NCBI RefSeq assembly: GCF_900155965.1
Contig: NZ_FTMG01000003.1
Location: forward strand, 372,001-436,000
Length of the DNA: 64,000 nucleotides
Source of the DNA: Mucilaginibacter lappiensis
GTDB taxonomy: Bacteria; Bacteroidota; Bacteroidia; Sphingobacteriales; Sphingobacteriaceae
Direction of reading: 5' to 3'
Under the pieces are notes generated by a model. That model saw only the letters and a program-made list of their open reading frames with translations, made no database searches and was not told where the DNA came from. Positions 25,663-34,756 of this stretch are shown piece after piece. How positions within the stretch are numbered: the stretch's first letter is position 1; each line of letters begins with the position of its first letter. Both the position numbers and the translations under genes were made by a program.

Positions 25663-25704
25663 CAAAGTCCCATAGTCCCCTAATTCTTGATCCAAACAGC
25701 TAAT

Positions 25705-28068
25705 TTACTTTAAATATGCATATGTTATACCATCTCCACCCCGGTCAGCGTGTTCATCTTCCAAACGGTCAACCTGGTCGTATTTTTTAAGGTATTGCCT
25801 GATCATTTTACGCAGGATACCATCGCCCTTGCCGTGGATGATCTTGAGGTTATTGAAGCCCATCATCAGGGCACGGTCAAACAGTTTTTCAATAGCATGC
25901 AGGGCATCTTCGGTGCGCATACCACGCACGTCAATCTCCGGACTAAAACTGGCCAGATCATTGGTATGCGAGTTAAAGTTCCTGCGGATATCTTTCGGCA
26001 CCGACGATTTAGAAACTTTGATCACCCGTTTCCTTTTGGCCACGGTGCGCAGGTCGCCAATAGCAATTACTACATTGTCCTTGATCAGCTCGATCACCTG
26101 CCCGGTAGTTTCCGAGTCAGTTAGTTTTACCCAATCGCCGGGTTTTAACTCCTCGTCAGCTGTAGGGCTGGGTTTTACTGGTTCAACCTTAACGGTATTC
26201 TTTTTAAGTTCGATGTTTAGGTTTTCGCGCAGATTACGAGTAACTTCTTTATCGGCATTACTGCTTTTTATTTCGGATATGGTATTCTCTACCAGCTTAT
26301 TGGCATTCAGGATGATATTTTTCGCCTGATCTTTAGCCTCTTTGATCAGCACTTTTTTATTTTCATCCAGGTAGCTTTTCAGCTTTTCATTTTCTGTTTG
26401 CAGCTCGTTTACCCGGCGCTGCTGCTTGTCCAGCTTTTGTTTGGTTTCAAATATCTCGCGTTTTTCGCGTTCCAGGTCAACCAGGAGCGTATCTACTTTT
26501 TTCTGCCCTTCGCTTATTTTATTTTTGGCCAGGTTGAGCACATTAACGGGTAAACCTATTTTTTGAGCAATCTCAAACGCGTAAGAACTGCCGGGCTTAC
26601 CAATTTCCAATTGGTAAAGCGGTTTCATCTCCACGTTGTTAAACAGCATCGAAGCATTTTCGATTCCCTCGGTATTACTGGCAAATATTTTTAGGTTGGA
26701 GTAGTGTGTGGTGACCATACCCCTCACCTTTTTTTGGTTCAACGACTCCAGCACAGCCTCGGCAATAGGGCCGCCAAACTGAGGATCGGTTCCTGTACCA
26801 AACTCATCAATCAGGATCAGCGTTTTTCCGTTGGCGTCCTCCACAAAAGTTTTCATTTTGGATAAATGCGCGCTGTAGGTACTCAAGTCACTCTCGATCG
26901 ACTGGTCATCGCCAATATCAACAAAAAGCTGCTTAAACACCCCAACCACACTCGCTTCGGCAGCAGGGATCAGCAAACCGGCCTGCACCATCATTTGCAG
27001 CAAGCCTACGGTTTTCATACAAACCGACTTACCGCCGGCATTTGGCCCCGATACCACAATGATGCGAGTACCTTCATCAATATGTACATTAAGTGGAACC
27101 ACGGTTTTTTGTTCGGCCTTAAAATTCAGGAACAACAGCGGATGACGTGCATTGTATAGTTTTAAACGGGCTTCGTTAACTACCTGTGGCATTTCAGCCT
27201 CTATATCAATGGCAAACAGAGCCTTGGCGCGTACAAAATCAAGCTTGGTTAATAAGCTGTGGTACGATAGCAAAAGCGGCGTATAAGGCCGCAATTCATC
27301 CGTAAGGGCGGTCAGTATTTTAACTACCTCGCGGCGGCGTTCAAATTCAAGGTCGCGTACACGGTTATTTAAGGTAAATACCTCCTCGGGCTCCATATAA
27401 ACGGTTTGACCCGATGCGGATTCATCATGAATAAAGCCTTTGAGCTTGCGCTTATTTTCGGCCAGTAACGGGATACACAAGCGCCCATCACGCACCGTGA
27501 GGGAGCCATCAGCTGTCCAACCGCTGCCGGATGCCGCTTTAAATATCTGGTCTATCTTTTTGCGGGCTTCCTGCTCGGCTTTGGCAATACCCATGGTAAT
27601 TTCATTCAGCTCGCGCGAGGCGTTGGGCCTCATCTTGCCCTTGGCATCAATAACGGCATCTATCTTTTTGAGGATAGCCTTTTCAATAGGCAGGTGTTCA
27701 AATAAAGCTTCAAGATTGGGATATAGCCCTTCACGTTCGCTGAAATAAGCGATCACCGCGAATACAGTTTGCAGGGAGGCCTGCACCTGGTAAAATTCTT
27801 CCTCAGATAAAAATACACCCTCGATACGGGCTTTATTGGCTAAGGTTTTTATATCGAAAAAGTGATGAATGGGTAAGGCAGCATCATTAACCAGGATATT
27901 CTTAAACTCGTTGGCCTGGTTCAGGAACTTGTATATCAGATCGTAATTACTCATCACCTGTATCTTGTCAACCATTTGTTGACCCATTTCGCTCAGGCAA
28001 TGTGCTTTTATTAATTCTTTTACCTCGGTAAACCCCAGCTTATCAACACTATTTTTTGGGTAAAGCAT
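25705..28068 (-). CDS. mutS2: MutS2 family endonuclease/ATPase
   Basis: A 787-residue MutS2. The core and clamp helices occupy about 1-320, the ATPase domain about 325-515 with Walker A GPNAGGKS near 340 and Walker B LILIDEFGTGTDP near 420, then a coiled coil (about 515-625) and a C-terminal Smr nuclease domain from about 710 (IDVRGMRTEDAL, IHGKGDGILR). MutS2 does not repair mismatches; it resolves branched DNA and, in some bacteria, rescues collided ribosomes. It overlaps the DUF4296 gene upstream by 20 bp. Confidence 0.96.
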   Translation of the reverse strand: MLYPKNSVDKLGFTEVKELIKAHCLSEMGQQMVDKIQVMSNYDLIYKFLNQANEFKNILVNDAALPIHHFFDIKTLANKARIEGVFLSEEEFYQVQASLQTVFAVIAYFSEREGLYPNLEALFEHLPIEKAILKKIDAVIDAKGKMRPNASRELNEITMGIAKAEQEARKKIDQIFKAASGSGWTADGSLTVRDGRLCIPLLAENKRKLKGFIHDESASGQTVYMEPEEVFTLNNRVRDLEFERRREVVKILTALTDELRPYTPLLLSYHSLLTKLDFVRAKALFAIDIEAEMPQVVNEARLKLYNARHPLLFLNFKAEQKTVVPLNVHIDEGTRIIVVSGPNAGGKSVCMKTVGLLQMMVQAGLLIPAAEASVVGVFKQLFVDIGDDQSIESDLSTYSAHLSKMKTFVEDANGKTLILIDEFGTGTDPQFGGPIAEAVLESLNQKKVRGMVTTHYSNLKIFASNTEGIENASMLFNNVEMKPLYQLEIGKPGSSYAFEIAQKIGLPVNVLNLAKNKISEGQKKVDTLLVDLEREKREIFETKQKLDKQQRRVNELQTENEKLKSYLDENKKVLIKEAKDQAKNIILNANKLVENTISEIKSSNADKEVTRNLRENLNIELKKNTVKVEPVKPSPTADEELKPGDWVKLTDSETTGQVIELIKDNVVIAIGDLRTVAKRKRVIKVSKSSVPKDIRRNFNSHTNDLASFSPEIDVRGMRTEDALHAIEKLFDRALMMGFNNLKIIHGKGDGILRKMIRQYLKKYDQVDRLEDEHADRGGDGITYAYLK

Positions 28069-28555
28069 CAGGATGTTTTTGTTTTAACTTTTTTAGAGAA
28101 TCAGCCTTGTTGATGGCCTTTGCAGGCTTTTGCGCAGCTTTTTTAATAGAATCGGCCTTGTGGGCCATTTTAATAGAATCGGCTTTTAAATCGTCCTTGC
28201 GTTTTTGGGCCGATATCTTGTTAACCGAATCGGCCAGGGCTTTAATCCGGTCATCAACCTTATCATATATATCCGTCAACTTATCCGGGTATTTGGCATA
28301 GTAATTCAGGCTCTTTTTAAACGTGCCAGAATCGGTATGGAACCGTTCAAAAGCGGCCAGGTAATTACCCATACCGTATTTATACAAGCTATCGGGAGTT
28401 TGTAAACCGGTATATAAGCGTCCGTCGATGATGTGAATTTCGGTTAGTAAGCCGGCCATGGCATCGGGTTTTATGAGTCCAGCAGGGACTTTATTGTTTT
28501 TACAGGCACATAAAAATAGTGATACTGAAAAAAACAAGGTTAAATATTTATGCAT
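28049..28555 (-). CDS. DUF4296 lipoprotein
   Basis: A 168-residue lipoprotein; the lipobox is FLCAC with Cys 18. The DUF4296 domain (about 25-115) shows LLTEIHIIDGRLY and YGMGNYLAAFERFHTDSGTFKKSLNYY. The tail (about 120-168) is a charged repeat with several ADSIKKA-like units, the kind of low-complexity tail seen in this family. Function unknown; in many Bacteroidota it neighbours genes for cell-envelope or DNA functions. Its 3' end overlaps mutS2 in another frame. Confidence 0.85.
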   Translation of the reverse strand: MHKYLTLFFSVSLFLCACKNNKVPAGLIKPDAMAGLLTEIHIIDGRLYTGLQTPDSLYKYGMGNYLAAFERFHTDSGTFKKSLNYYAKYPDKLTDIYDKVDDRIKALADSVNKISAQKRKDDLKADSIKMAHKADSIKKAAQKPAKAINKADSLKKLKQKHPDALPKK

Positions 28556-28583
28556 TCTGTAATTTAGCGGCTAATTAATTAAG

Positions 28584-28591
28584 CAAATTTA
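28584..28591 (-). promoter_or_regulatory. -7 promoter box of the DUF4296-mutS2 operon
   Basis: The minus strand reads TAAATTTG, an exact TAnnTTTG, 28 bp before the DUF4296 start. Confidence 0.5.
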
Positions 28592-28598
28592 CGGATAA

Positions 28599-29285
28599 AT
28601 GAGCATTGCAGATAACATCAAAAGCTTAAAAAAAGAAACGGGGTCAGGGGTAACTTTATTGGCGGTGTCGAAAACTAAACCTGCCGCAGACCTGCAGGAG
28701 GCCTATGACGCCGGTCAGCGCCTGTTTGGCGAAAACACCGTGCAGGAAATGGTAGAGAAATATGAACAACTACCTAAAGACATTGAATGGCACCTGATAG
28801 GGCACCTGCAAACTAACAAGGTTAAATATATTGCCCCTTTTGTGAGCATGATACAATCTGTCGATAGCCTGAAACTGCTGCATGAAATTAACAAACATGC
28901 CGAAAAAACAGGCCGTATCATAGATTGCCTGCTGCAAATATATATTGCCGACGAAGAAACCAAATACGGATTGGGTTTTGACGAAGCCATTGAACTACTG
29001 CGTTCAGATGAATTTGCAACCTTAAACAATGTACACATTCGCGGACTGATGGGTATTGCCACCAATACTGATAACGAAAAACAAATCAGGGATGAATATT
29101 ACGAGCTGAAGACATTTTTTGATGGTATTAAGCAAAGCTATTTCCGCAAGATAGATACTTTTGATACGCTGTCGATGGGTATGTCGTCTGACTATAAACT
29201 GGCCATTGAACAGGGCAGCAACATGGTACGGGTAGGCAGCACTATTTTTGGCAACCGCGTTATTAAACACTGGAAAAATAATTGA
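28599..29285 (+). CDS. YggS/PROSC family pyridoxal-phosphate-binding protein
   Basis: A 228-residue single-domain alanine-racemase-like barrel that maintains PLP homeostasis without known enzyme activity. The PLP lysine is K25 in LLAVSKTKP; FGENTVQE near 49, WHLIGHLQTNKVK near 70 and LSMGMSSDYKLAIEQGSNMVRVGSTIFG near the end are diagnostic. Divergent from DUF4296 across 43 bp. The protein is slightly short but all signature loops are there. Confidence 0.95.
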   Translation: MSIADNIKSLKKETGSGVTLLAVSKTKPAADLQEAYDAGQRLFGENTVQEMVEKYEQLPKDIEWHLIGHLQTNKVKYIAPFVSMIQSVDSLKLLHEINKHAEKTGRIIDCLLQIYIADEETKYGLGFDEAIELLRSDEFATLNNVHIRGLMGIATNTDNEKQIRDEYYELKTFFDGIKQSYFRKIDTFDTLSMGMSSDYKLAIEQGSNMVRVGSTIFGNRVIKHWKNN

Positions 29286-29374
29286 TTTTTGATTTCGGAT
29301 ATCGGATATTCGATATCGGATTTAAATTCCAATGACTTAATGACCCACAGCGAATGATTAATGACAATAAAAAA

Positions 29375-29842
29375 ATGAGCATAAATATAAGAGTTGCCCA
29401 ACGCGAAGATTGCCCACGTTTAATGGAGCTGGTACATGAACTGGCCCTTTTTGAAAAAGCGCCCGAAGAAGTGACCGTGAGCTTACAGGAGTTTGAGGAT
29501 GCCGGCTTTGGCCCTAAACCAATATGGAAAGCCTTTGTTGCCGAAGCGGAAGGGCAAATAGTTGGCTTCGCGGTTTATTATGTACGCTACTCTACCTGGA
29601 AAGGCTGTCGCCTGTACCTGGAAGATCTGATAGTTACAGAACAATACCGCGGTAAAGGTGTTGGTAAATTGTTGTTTAACGTGCTGATTGCCGAAGCTAA
29701 AGAATTAGGCTTTAGCGGTATGGTATGGCAGGTGCTCGACTGGAACGAACCCGCTATCAATTTTTATAAAAAATACGAGGCCAGTATGGAAGCCGGGTGG
29801 CTTAATGCCTCGTTGTCAAAAGAACAGTTTTTAAACTATTAA
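29375..29842 (+). CDS. GNAT family N-acetyltransferase (diamine acetyltransferase-like)
   Basis: About 155 residues from the ATG at 29375; an earlier in-frame ATG at 29354 adds seven residues read from spacer repeat and is less likely. The acetyl-CoA loop is VTEQYRGKGVGKLLF (Q/RxxGxG) near residue 90, and LYLEDLIV precedes it. The layout with ALFEKAPEEV near 25 is typical of spermine/spermidine-type acetyltransferases. It is followed at 3 bp by the DUF3298 lipoprotein. Confidence 0.88.
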   Translation: MSINIRVAQREDCPRLMELVHELALFEKAPEEVTVSLQEFEDAGFGPKPIWKAFVAEAEGQIVGFAVYYVRYSTWKGCRLYLEDLIVTEQYRGKGVGKLLFNVLIAEAKELGFSGMVWQVLDWNEPAINFYKKYEASMEAGWLNASLSKEQFLNY

Positions 29843-29845
29843 GCC

Positions 29846-30652
29846 ATGAAAACCAGCTACCTGTTTTGTTTTATCGCCGTTAGTTTCGCTTTCGGATCAT
29901 GCCAGTGGGGTGTTCCGGCAAAGCAAAAGGATACTACCAGTATTGACACCCTTTCCTATACCTTTAAAAATATACATGAACGGGCGGCAGATTGCGGCAA
30001 CAAACCCGATAGCGCTTGTGCGGTTATAACTATCAAATATCCTGTTTTTACCGGTCAGAAAAAGCTAAATGACTCAATTACCCGAAAGATAAGAAACCTG
30101 TTTGCCATGGATGGCCACCCTGATAGCACCATCGAGCTCATGAATAAGGCTTTCTTTAAATCGTACAATGATTTGAAGAAAACAGAGCCCAAACTAGCTA
30201 TGTATTATAAGCTGAGCAGCTATGCCAAGGTGATAATCCAGGATTCAAGTTTAACAACATTGGAGGTTGGAGGCGACACTTATCAGGGCGGCGCGCACGG
30301 CGCGGCTGCTACATTCTTTATCAATTGGGATACTAAAGCTAATAAAGACCTTTCGCTGGATGATATTTTCGCAGCTGGTTATGAAGATAAGCTAAGGCTT
30401 ATTGCCGAAGGCATTTTCAGAAAAGACGAAAAACTGAGCCCTACCGCTTCGCTGGCCAATGATTATTTTTTCAAGGATAATAAATTCGCGCTGAATGATA
30501 ACTTCCTGATCAGCCCTGTCGGATTAAAATTCTTTTACAATTCCTACGAGATCAAACCTTACGCGGCTGGTACAACAACCCTCATCATCCCCTATTCATC
30601 CATTAAATCATTATTACGACCGGGTTCGGTTGTGTCCAAATACATCAAATAA
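29846..30652 (+). CDS. DUF3298/DUF4163 (RsiV-like) lipoprotein
   Basis: A 268-residue lipoprotein with Cys 19 in the lipobox (AFGSCQWG). The N-terminal PdaC/SigV-like domain (about 35-130) is followed by DUF3298 with GGDTYQGGAHGAAATFFINWD near 145 and a C-terminal PYSSIKSLLRPGS. Such domains are found in anti-sigma RsiV and in peptidoglycan deacetylases; here there is no cytoplasmic or catalytic part. It directly abuts lysC: the stop and the next ATG are adjacent. Confidence 0.88.
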   Translation: MKTSYLFCFIAVSFAFGSCQWGVPAKQKDTTSIDTLSYTFKNIHERAADCGNKPDSACAVITIKYPVFTGQKKLNDSITRKIRNLFAMDGHPDSTIELMNKAFFKSYNDLKKTEPKLAMYYKLSSYAKVIIQDSSLTTLEVGGDTYQGGAHGAAATFFINWDTKANKDLSLDDIFAAGYEDKLRLIAEGIFRKDEKLSPTASLANDYFFKDNKFALNDNFLISPVGLKFFYNSYEIKPYAAGTTTLIIPYSSIKSLLRPGSVVSKYIK

Positions 30653-31909
30653 ATGCTTGTTTTTAAATTCGGAGGTGCGTCTGTTAAGGATGCCGGTGGC
30701 ATTATTAACCTGGCCAGCGTTGTTAAAAAATACACAGGAAATCAGTTACTTATAGTGGTATCGGCCATGGGCAAAACCACCAACGCACTGGAAAGCCTTA
30801 CCCGTGCTTATGTTGATCAGTCAGACAATATGCACCTCATTTACGAGGGCATTAAACAATATCATTTTGATATCCTGCACGAGCTGTTTGAACCCAAGCA
30901 CTCCGTATTTGACGAGATAGCGAACACCTTTGTGGAAATTGACTGGATGATTGAGGATGAGCCACAGGATGATTACGATTTCATTTATGACCAGCTGGTA
31001 TCTATCGGTGAACTGGTATCAACCCGCATCATTAGCGCTTATTTAAATAAAGAAGATTTAAAAAATCAGTGGCTGGATGTGCGTGGTTATATCCATACCG
31101 ATAACACTTACCGTGAAGGTGTTGTGCAATGGGACAAAACCTGCGAAAGTATTACCCGGGATATCCCTGCCTTACTGGATAAAGGTATCGTAGTAACCCA
31201 GGGATTTCTAGGCGGCACATCCGAAAATTTCACCACCACGCTGGGACGTGAAGGATCTGACTACACCGCATCCATTTTTGCGGCTTGCCTCAATGCCCAA
31301 TCGGTAACCACCTGGAAAGATGTACCGGGCATCCTGAACGCCGATCCTAAGTTTTTTACCGATACTGTAAAGTTTGATGAGCTTTCCTATTCCGAAGCTA
31401 TCGAAATGACTTATTACGGGGCAAGCGTTATCCACCCAAAAACTATCAAACCGCTGCAAAACGCACATATCCCCCTGCTGGTTAAACCCTTTACCGATCC
31501 TTCGGCACCAGGCACTGTTATTAAGGAAGATGGTGTAAATACATTTGTAAAACCGGTCATCATCTTGAAACAAAACCAGGTACTGCTGTCGGTATCATCT
31601 AAAGATTATTCCTTCGTTACCGAAGATCACCTGAGCGATATTTTTGGTCTGTTTGCCCAAAATCAGGTCAAAGTAAATGTAATGCAAACATCGGCACTGA
31701 GCTTTTCTGTTTGTTTTGACTTTTATGAAGAGCGCTTTGAAAAGCTGCTCAACAGTTTGCAGCAGAATTTTAAGGTAAAATACAATACCGGCTTAACGCT
31801 CATCACCATCAGGCATCATGCAGAAAACGCGCTGAAGGAACTAACCCAAGGAAAAACTGTATTACTGGAACAAGTAAGCAGGAACACCGCGCAAGTGGTG
31901 GTGAAGTAG
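30653..31909 (+). CDS. lysC: Aspartate kinase (monofunctional)
   Basis: A 418-residue aspartokinase that makes aspartyl phosphate, the first step to lysine, threonine and methionine. It has the phosphate-binding KFGGASVKD near residue 5, FLGGTSENFTTTLGREGSDYTAS near 185 and TWKDVPGILNADP near 222. A regulatory ACT region (about 310-400) has VLLSVSSKDYSFV and VNVMQTSALSFSVC. There is no fused homoserine dehydrogenase. It is the last gene of the GNAT-DUF3298 run. Confidence 0.95.
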   Translation: MLVFKFGGASVKDAGGIINLASVVKKYTGNQLLIVVSAMGKTTNALESLTRAYVDQSDNMHLIYEGIKQYHFDILHELFEPKHSVFDEIANTFVEIDWMIEDEPQDDYDFIYDQLVSIGELVSTRIISAYLNKEDLKNQWLDVRGYIHTDNTYREGVVQWDKTCESITRDIPALLDKGIVVTQGFLGGTSENFTTTLGREGSDYTASIFAACLNAQSVTTWKDVPGILNADPKFFTDTVKFDELSYSEAIEMTYYGASVIHPKTIKPLQNAHIPLLVKPFTDPSAPGTVIKEDGVNTFVKPVIILKQNQVLLSVSSKDYSFVTEDHLSDIFGLFAQNQVKVNVMQTSALSFSVCFDFYEERFEKLLNSLQQNFKVKYNTGLTLITIRHHAENALKELTQGKTVLLEQVSRNTAQVVVK

Positions 31910-31917
31910 TTAAAATT

Positions 31918-32020
31918 ATTTCGGATTTCGGATATTCGAATCCGAAATATGCTTTAGGAAAGCTTCGCTTTTTTATCACTTGTTTGTCAATTCCGAAATC
32001 GAACATCCGAAATCCGAAAT
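31918..32020. repeat. Spacer palindrome built of TTTCGGA words
   Basis: ATTTCGGATTTCGGAT (31918-31933) and ATCCGAAATCCGAAAT (32005-32020) are perfect 16-bp inverted repeats, each a tandem of the 7-bp word TTTCGGA. A related cluster of GATATCGGA/GATTTCGGA words is at 29288-29325. Confidence 0.7.
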
Positions 32021-32034
32021 CTGTTCCCGCAAAT

Positions 32035-32931
32035 ATGCCTCCCTTTAGCCTCAAACGGCTATATTTGGCCATGGACGCTATAAAGACAGTAAAAGATGCA
32101 ATAACGATCGGACTTGGAATATTATCTGCCGGATTTGGCTTAAAAGGCTTTTTATTATCGAGTCATTTTATTGATGGAGGAGCTACCGGTATAGCCATGT
32201 TGATATCTGACATCTCACACGTCTCTATCTCACTCCTTATCTTTATTATCAATGTACCGTTTTTGTGGTTAGGCTATAAAAAGCTGGGCTTGCAGTTTGC
32301 TATCAAAAGCACACTCGCCATTGGTTTACTTTCCATAGTTGTCGCCATTGTGCAGTTTCCGGATGTTACACACGATAAGTTACTTACTGCTGTTTTTGGC
32401 GGTGTTTTTATAGGCACTGGCAGTGGTTTGGCTATGCGTGGAGGAGCTGTACTTGATGGTACCGAAATTGCTGCCGTACTAGTGAGCAAGAAAACGCAAC
32501 TACTCAAAGTGAGCGATTTTATTCTGTTGCTCAATGTATTGATATTTAGTATGGCCGCCTTTTTCTTAGGTGTGGAACCCGCTATGTATTCTATACTCAC
32601 CTACATGGCTGCTGCCAAAATGATCGATTTTATTTTGAATGGTATTGAGCAATACTCGGGCATTACCGTGATATCTACCCATAGCGAAGCTATCCGTAAG
32701 GCCATTACCGAAACCCTGGGTCGTGGCGTTACCATTTACCAGGGCAAAAGCGGTTATGGTAAAGATGGGTACATCAATGATGCACGGGATATCGTTTTTA
32801 CAGTAGCCACCCGCCTCGAGATTCCCTCGCTTAAACAAACCATTTTGGGTATCGATCCTAAGGCTTTTATTGTGCAGCAAAGTATTGATGATACTACGGG
32901 CGGCTTACTCAAACGTAAGGGACTGCATTAA
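32035..32931 (+). CDS. YitT family membrane protein with C-terminal DUF2179
   Basis: About 298 residues from the ATG at 32035. The frame is open further up (to 31984), but that stretch is the spacer palindrome and is unlikely to be coding. An ATG at 32071 is another possibility. Five to six transmembrane helices lie between about 20 and 205 (AITIGLGILSAGFGLKGFLL, LLIFIINVPFLWLGY), followed by a soluble DUF2179 domain (about 215-285, GVTIYQGKSGYGKDGYI). The transported ion or substrate is unknown. Confidence 0.88.
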   Translation: MPPFSLKRLYLAMDAIKTVKDAITIGLGILSAGFGLKGFLLSSHFIDGGATGIAMLISDISHVSISLLIFIINVPFLWLGYKKLGLQFAIKSTLAIGLLSIVVAIVQFPDVTHDKLLTAVFGGVFIGTGSGLAMRGGAVLDGTEIAAVLVSKKTQLLKVSDFILLLNVLIFSMAAFFLGVEPAMYSILTYMAAAKMIDFILNGIEQYSGITVISTHSEAIRKAITETLGRGVTIYQGKSGYGKDGYINDARDIVFTVATRLEIPSLKQTILGIDPKAFIVQQSIDDTTGGLLKRKGLH

Positions 32932-32943
32932 AGACTAAAACAA

Positions 32944-33035
32944 CAAAAGCGCCCTCTAAATCTCCCCCGGTAGGGGAGACTTTTGGAAAATGTTTTAGAG
33001 CCCCCCCTTCCGGGGAGGGTTGAGAGAGGCTTTTG
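32944..33035. repeat. Second copy of the C-rich/G-rich palindromic element
   Basis: CAAAAGC (32944-32950) and GCTTTTG (33029-33035) bound an element whose core (CCCTCTAAATCTCCCCCGG, GGGGAGACTTTTGGAAAAT) matches that at 23753-23882. The flanks differ, so the outer arms evolve faster than the core. Confidence 0.68.
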
Positions 33036-33124
33036 CTTCATACCTTACAGCAATGACGCGTTTAATAGTAATTTTATAGCCTGTGTGGAAGCACTACATA
33101 AGCGGGGTATTTAACGGAGGCGTT

Positions 33125-34129
33125 TTACGCAGTTCTCAGCTTACCCCATTTTAGCAGGGTGGCGCCCCATGAAAAACCGGCCCCGAAGGCGGTTAGTATC
33201 ATGTTGTCGTTATGTTTAAAATCATTTTTAAAATCCCAAAGACAAAGTGGTATAGTAGCAGCAGTTGTGTTTCCGTATCTTTCAATATTCACCTTTACAC
33301 GATCGGCTGGTAAACCTAAATGGTCACCAACGGCATGTATGATCCGGTAATTGGCCTGATGTGGTATCAACCAATTGATATCATTAATGGTCATATGGTT
33401 ACGCTCCAGCACCGCTTTACAAGTATCGGTCATACCGTTAATAGCAGCTTTAAAAACTACCCGGCCATCCTGGTGTATAAAATGTTTGTTGGCAGCAACA
33501 CTTTCCGCCGTTGCCGGAACTTTGGAGCCCCCGCCCGGTACCAGTAAATGCTCCCGGCCTTTACCTTCGGTTTTAAAAACACTGTCAATTAGGCCGGTGC
33601 CATCAGTAGTGGGTTCAATTAAAACTGCTCCTGCACCATCGCCAAAAAGTATACAGGTATTCCTGTCTTTATAATTGATGATAGCGCTGTTTTGATCGGC
33701 ACCTACCACGATCACTTTTTTATAACGGCCACCTTCAACCAAGCTTGATCCGAGGGTGTAAGCATATAAAAATCCGCTACAGGCCGCGTTAACATCCGTT
33801 GCCCAGGCGTTGGTCATACCTACTTTATCACAAACAATACTGGCGGTTGATAACAGCAAATGATCGGGAGTTGATGTGGCGATGATCACACAGTCAATTT
33901 CATCGGCAGAAACTTTAGTACTATCTAATAAATTTTTGATGGCCCAGGTGGCCATATCAGAAGTAGCGAGCGTTTTATCGGTTAAAATTCTTCGTTCCTT
34001 TATCCCGGTTCTTGATACTATCCATTCGCTGTTAGTATCAACCATTTTTTCTAAATCACTGTTACTCAGGATACTATCTGGAACATAACCACCAATACCC
34101 GTAATAACTGCGCTGCTCTTTAACTTCAT
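33125..34129 (-). CDS. fabH: 3-oxoacyl-ACP synthase III (KASIII)
   Basis: A 334-residue thiolase-fold enzyme that condenses acetyl-CoA with malonyl-ACP to start fatty acid synthesis. The catalytic triad is C117 (ACSGFLY), H257 (WLIPHQANYRI) and N287 (GNTTAATIP). It is full length. It stands alone, without plsX or other fab genes, so it may be a second KASIII. A terminator-like hairpin at 34148-34182 separates it from the HxlR gene. Confidence 0.94.
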   Translation of the reverse strand: MKLKSSAVITGIGGYVPDSILSNSDLEKMVDTNSEWIVSRTGIKERRILTDKTLATSDMATWAIKNLLDSTKVSADEIDCVIIATSTPDHLLLSTASIVCDKVGMTNAWATDVNAACSGFLYAYTLGSSLVEGGRYKKVIVVGADQNSAIINYKDRNTCILFGDGAGAVLIEPTTDGTGLIDSVFKTEGKGREHLLVPGGGSKVPATAESVAANKHFIHQDGRVVFKAAINGMTDTCKAVLERNHMTINDINWLIPHQANYRIIHAVGDHLGLPADRVKVNIERYGNTTAATIPLCLWDFKNDFKHNDNMILTAFGAGFSWGATLLKWGKLRTA

Positions 34130-34147
34130 AAATACTAAAATTCTTCA

Positions 34148-34182
34148 AAAAACAGGCAATTATACGGAAATTGCCTGTTTTT
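34148..34182 (-). terminator. Terminator-like hairpin between the HxlR gene and fabH
   Basis: AAAAACAGGCAATT (34148-34161) pairs perfectly with AATTGCCTGTTTTT (34169-34182) around a 7-nt loop. It lies 138 bp past the HxlR stop. Confidence 0.65.
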
Positions 34183-34320
34183 AATGGTCAGGAAACTGTT
34201 GTTTCTACAACTAACTGACGAAGTTGTTTTACAACCTGTTTCATATCCACCAGTACCGCCTGTGTTTCAGGTTATTTTCTGGGCTTCAAAACGCAGCCTG
34301 GGTTAATCTGTAATGTATGC

Positions 34321-34662
34321 CTATTTCGGCATATTCTCACGCCCCCATGCTTTCATGGCATCAATGATGGGCAATAAAGTTTGGCCATGCTGGGTTATTT
34401 GATATTCCACCCTGGGTGGTACTTCGGCAAAAACTATTCTTTCCAATACGCCATCCACCTCCAGCTCCCGCAATTGGTTGGTGAGCGTTTGTTTGCTTAT
34501 TTCGGTGATAGCTTTTTGCATTAAACTGTACCTGTTGGTTCCATTCCTGATCAGATGTATAATCACCGGTTTCCATTTGCCCCCTATAATGTTCATACAA
34601 TAGGTTACCGCGCAATTGGTAGGATTAAAATCTTTTGTCTTCCGGGCTATTGATTTTGCCAT
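34321..34662 (-). CDS. HxlR-type winged-helix regulator
   Basis: About 113 residues from the ATG at 34660-34662; the open frame continues upward to 34731 but has no typical start. NPTNCAVTYCMNIIGGKWKPVIIHLIRNGTNRYSLM near residue 15 is the HxlR core, with the two cysteines found in redox- or electrophile-sensing members (HypR-like). It is divergent from the MBL hydrolase across 94 bp, so it probably controls that gene. Confidence 0.9.
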   Translation of the reverse strand: MAKSIARKTKDFNPTNCAVTYCMNIIGGKWKPVIIHLIRNGTNRYSLMQKAITEISKQTLTNQLRELEVDGVLERIVFAEVPPRVEYQITQHGQTLLPIIDAMKAWGRENMPK

Positions 34663-34756
34663 TAGTCTAAAATTATTGCCTAAGTATATAAATATAGTCT
34701 TTTGTAAAGGATTGGCAAAAACAGGAGACATTTACCAATGAAAAAAAACTAATAAT

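Noticed and set aside
34200..34300. Short frame (MKQVVKQLRQ...) on the minus strand between fabH and hxlR
   Set aside because: A frame of under 30 codons with no start context and no conservation signal that could be judged.
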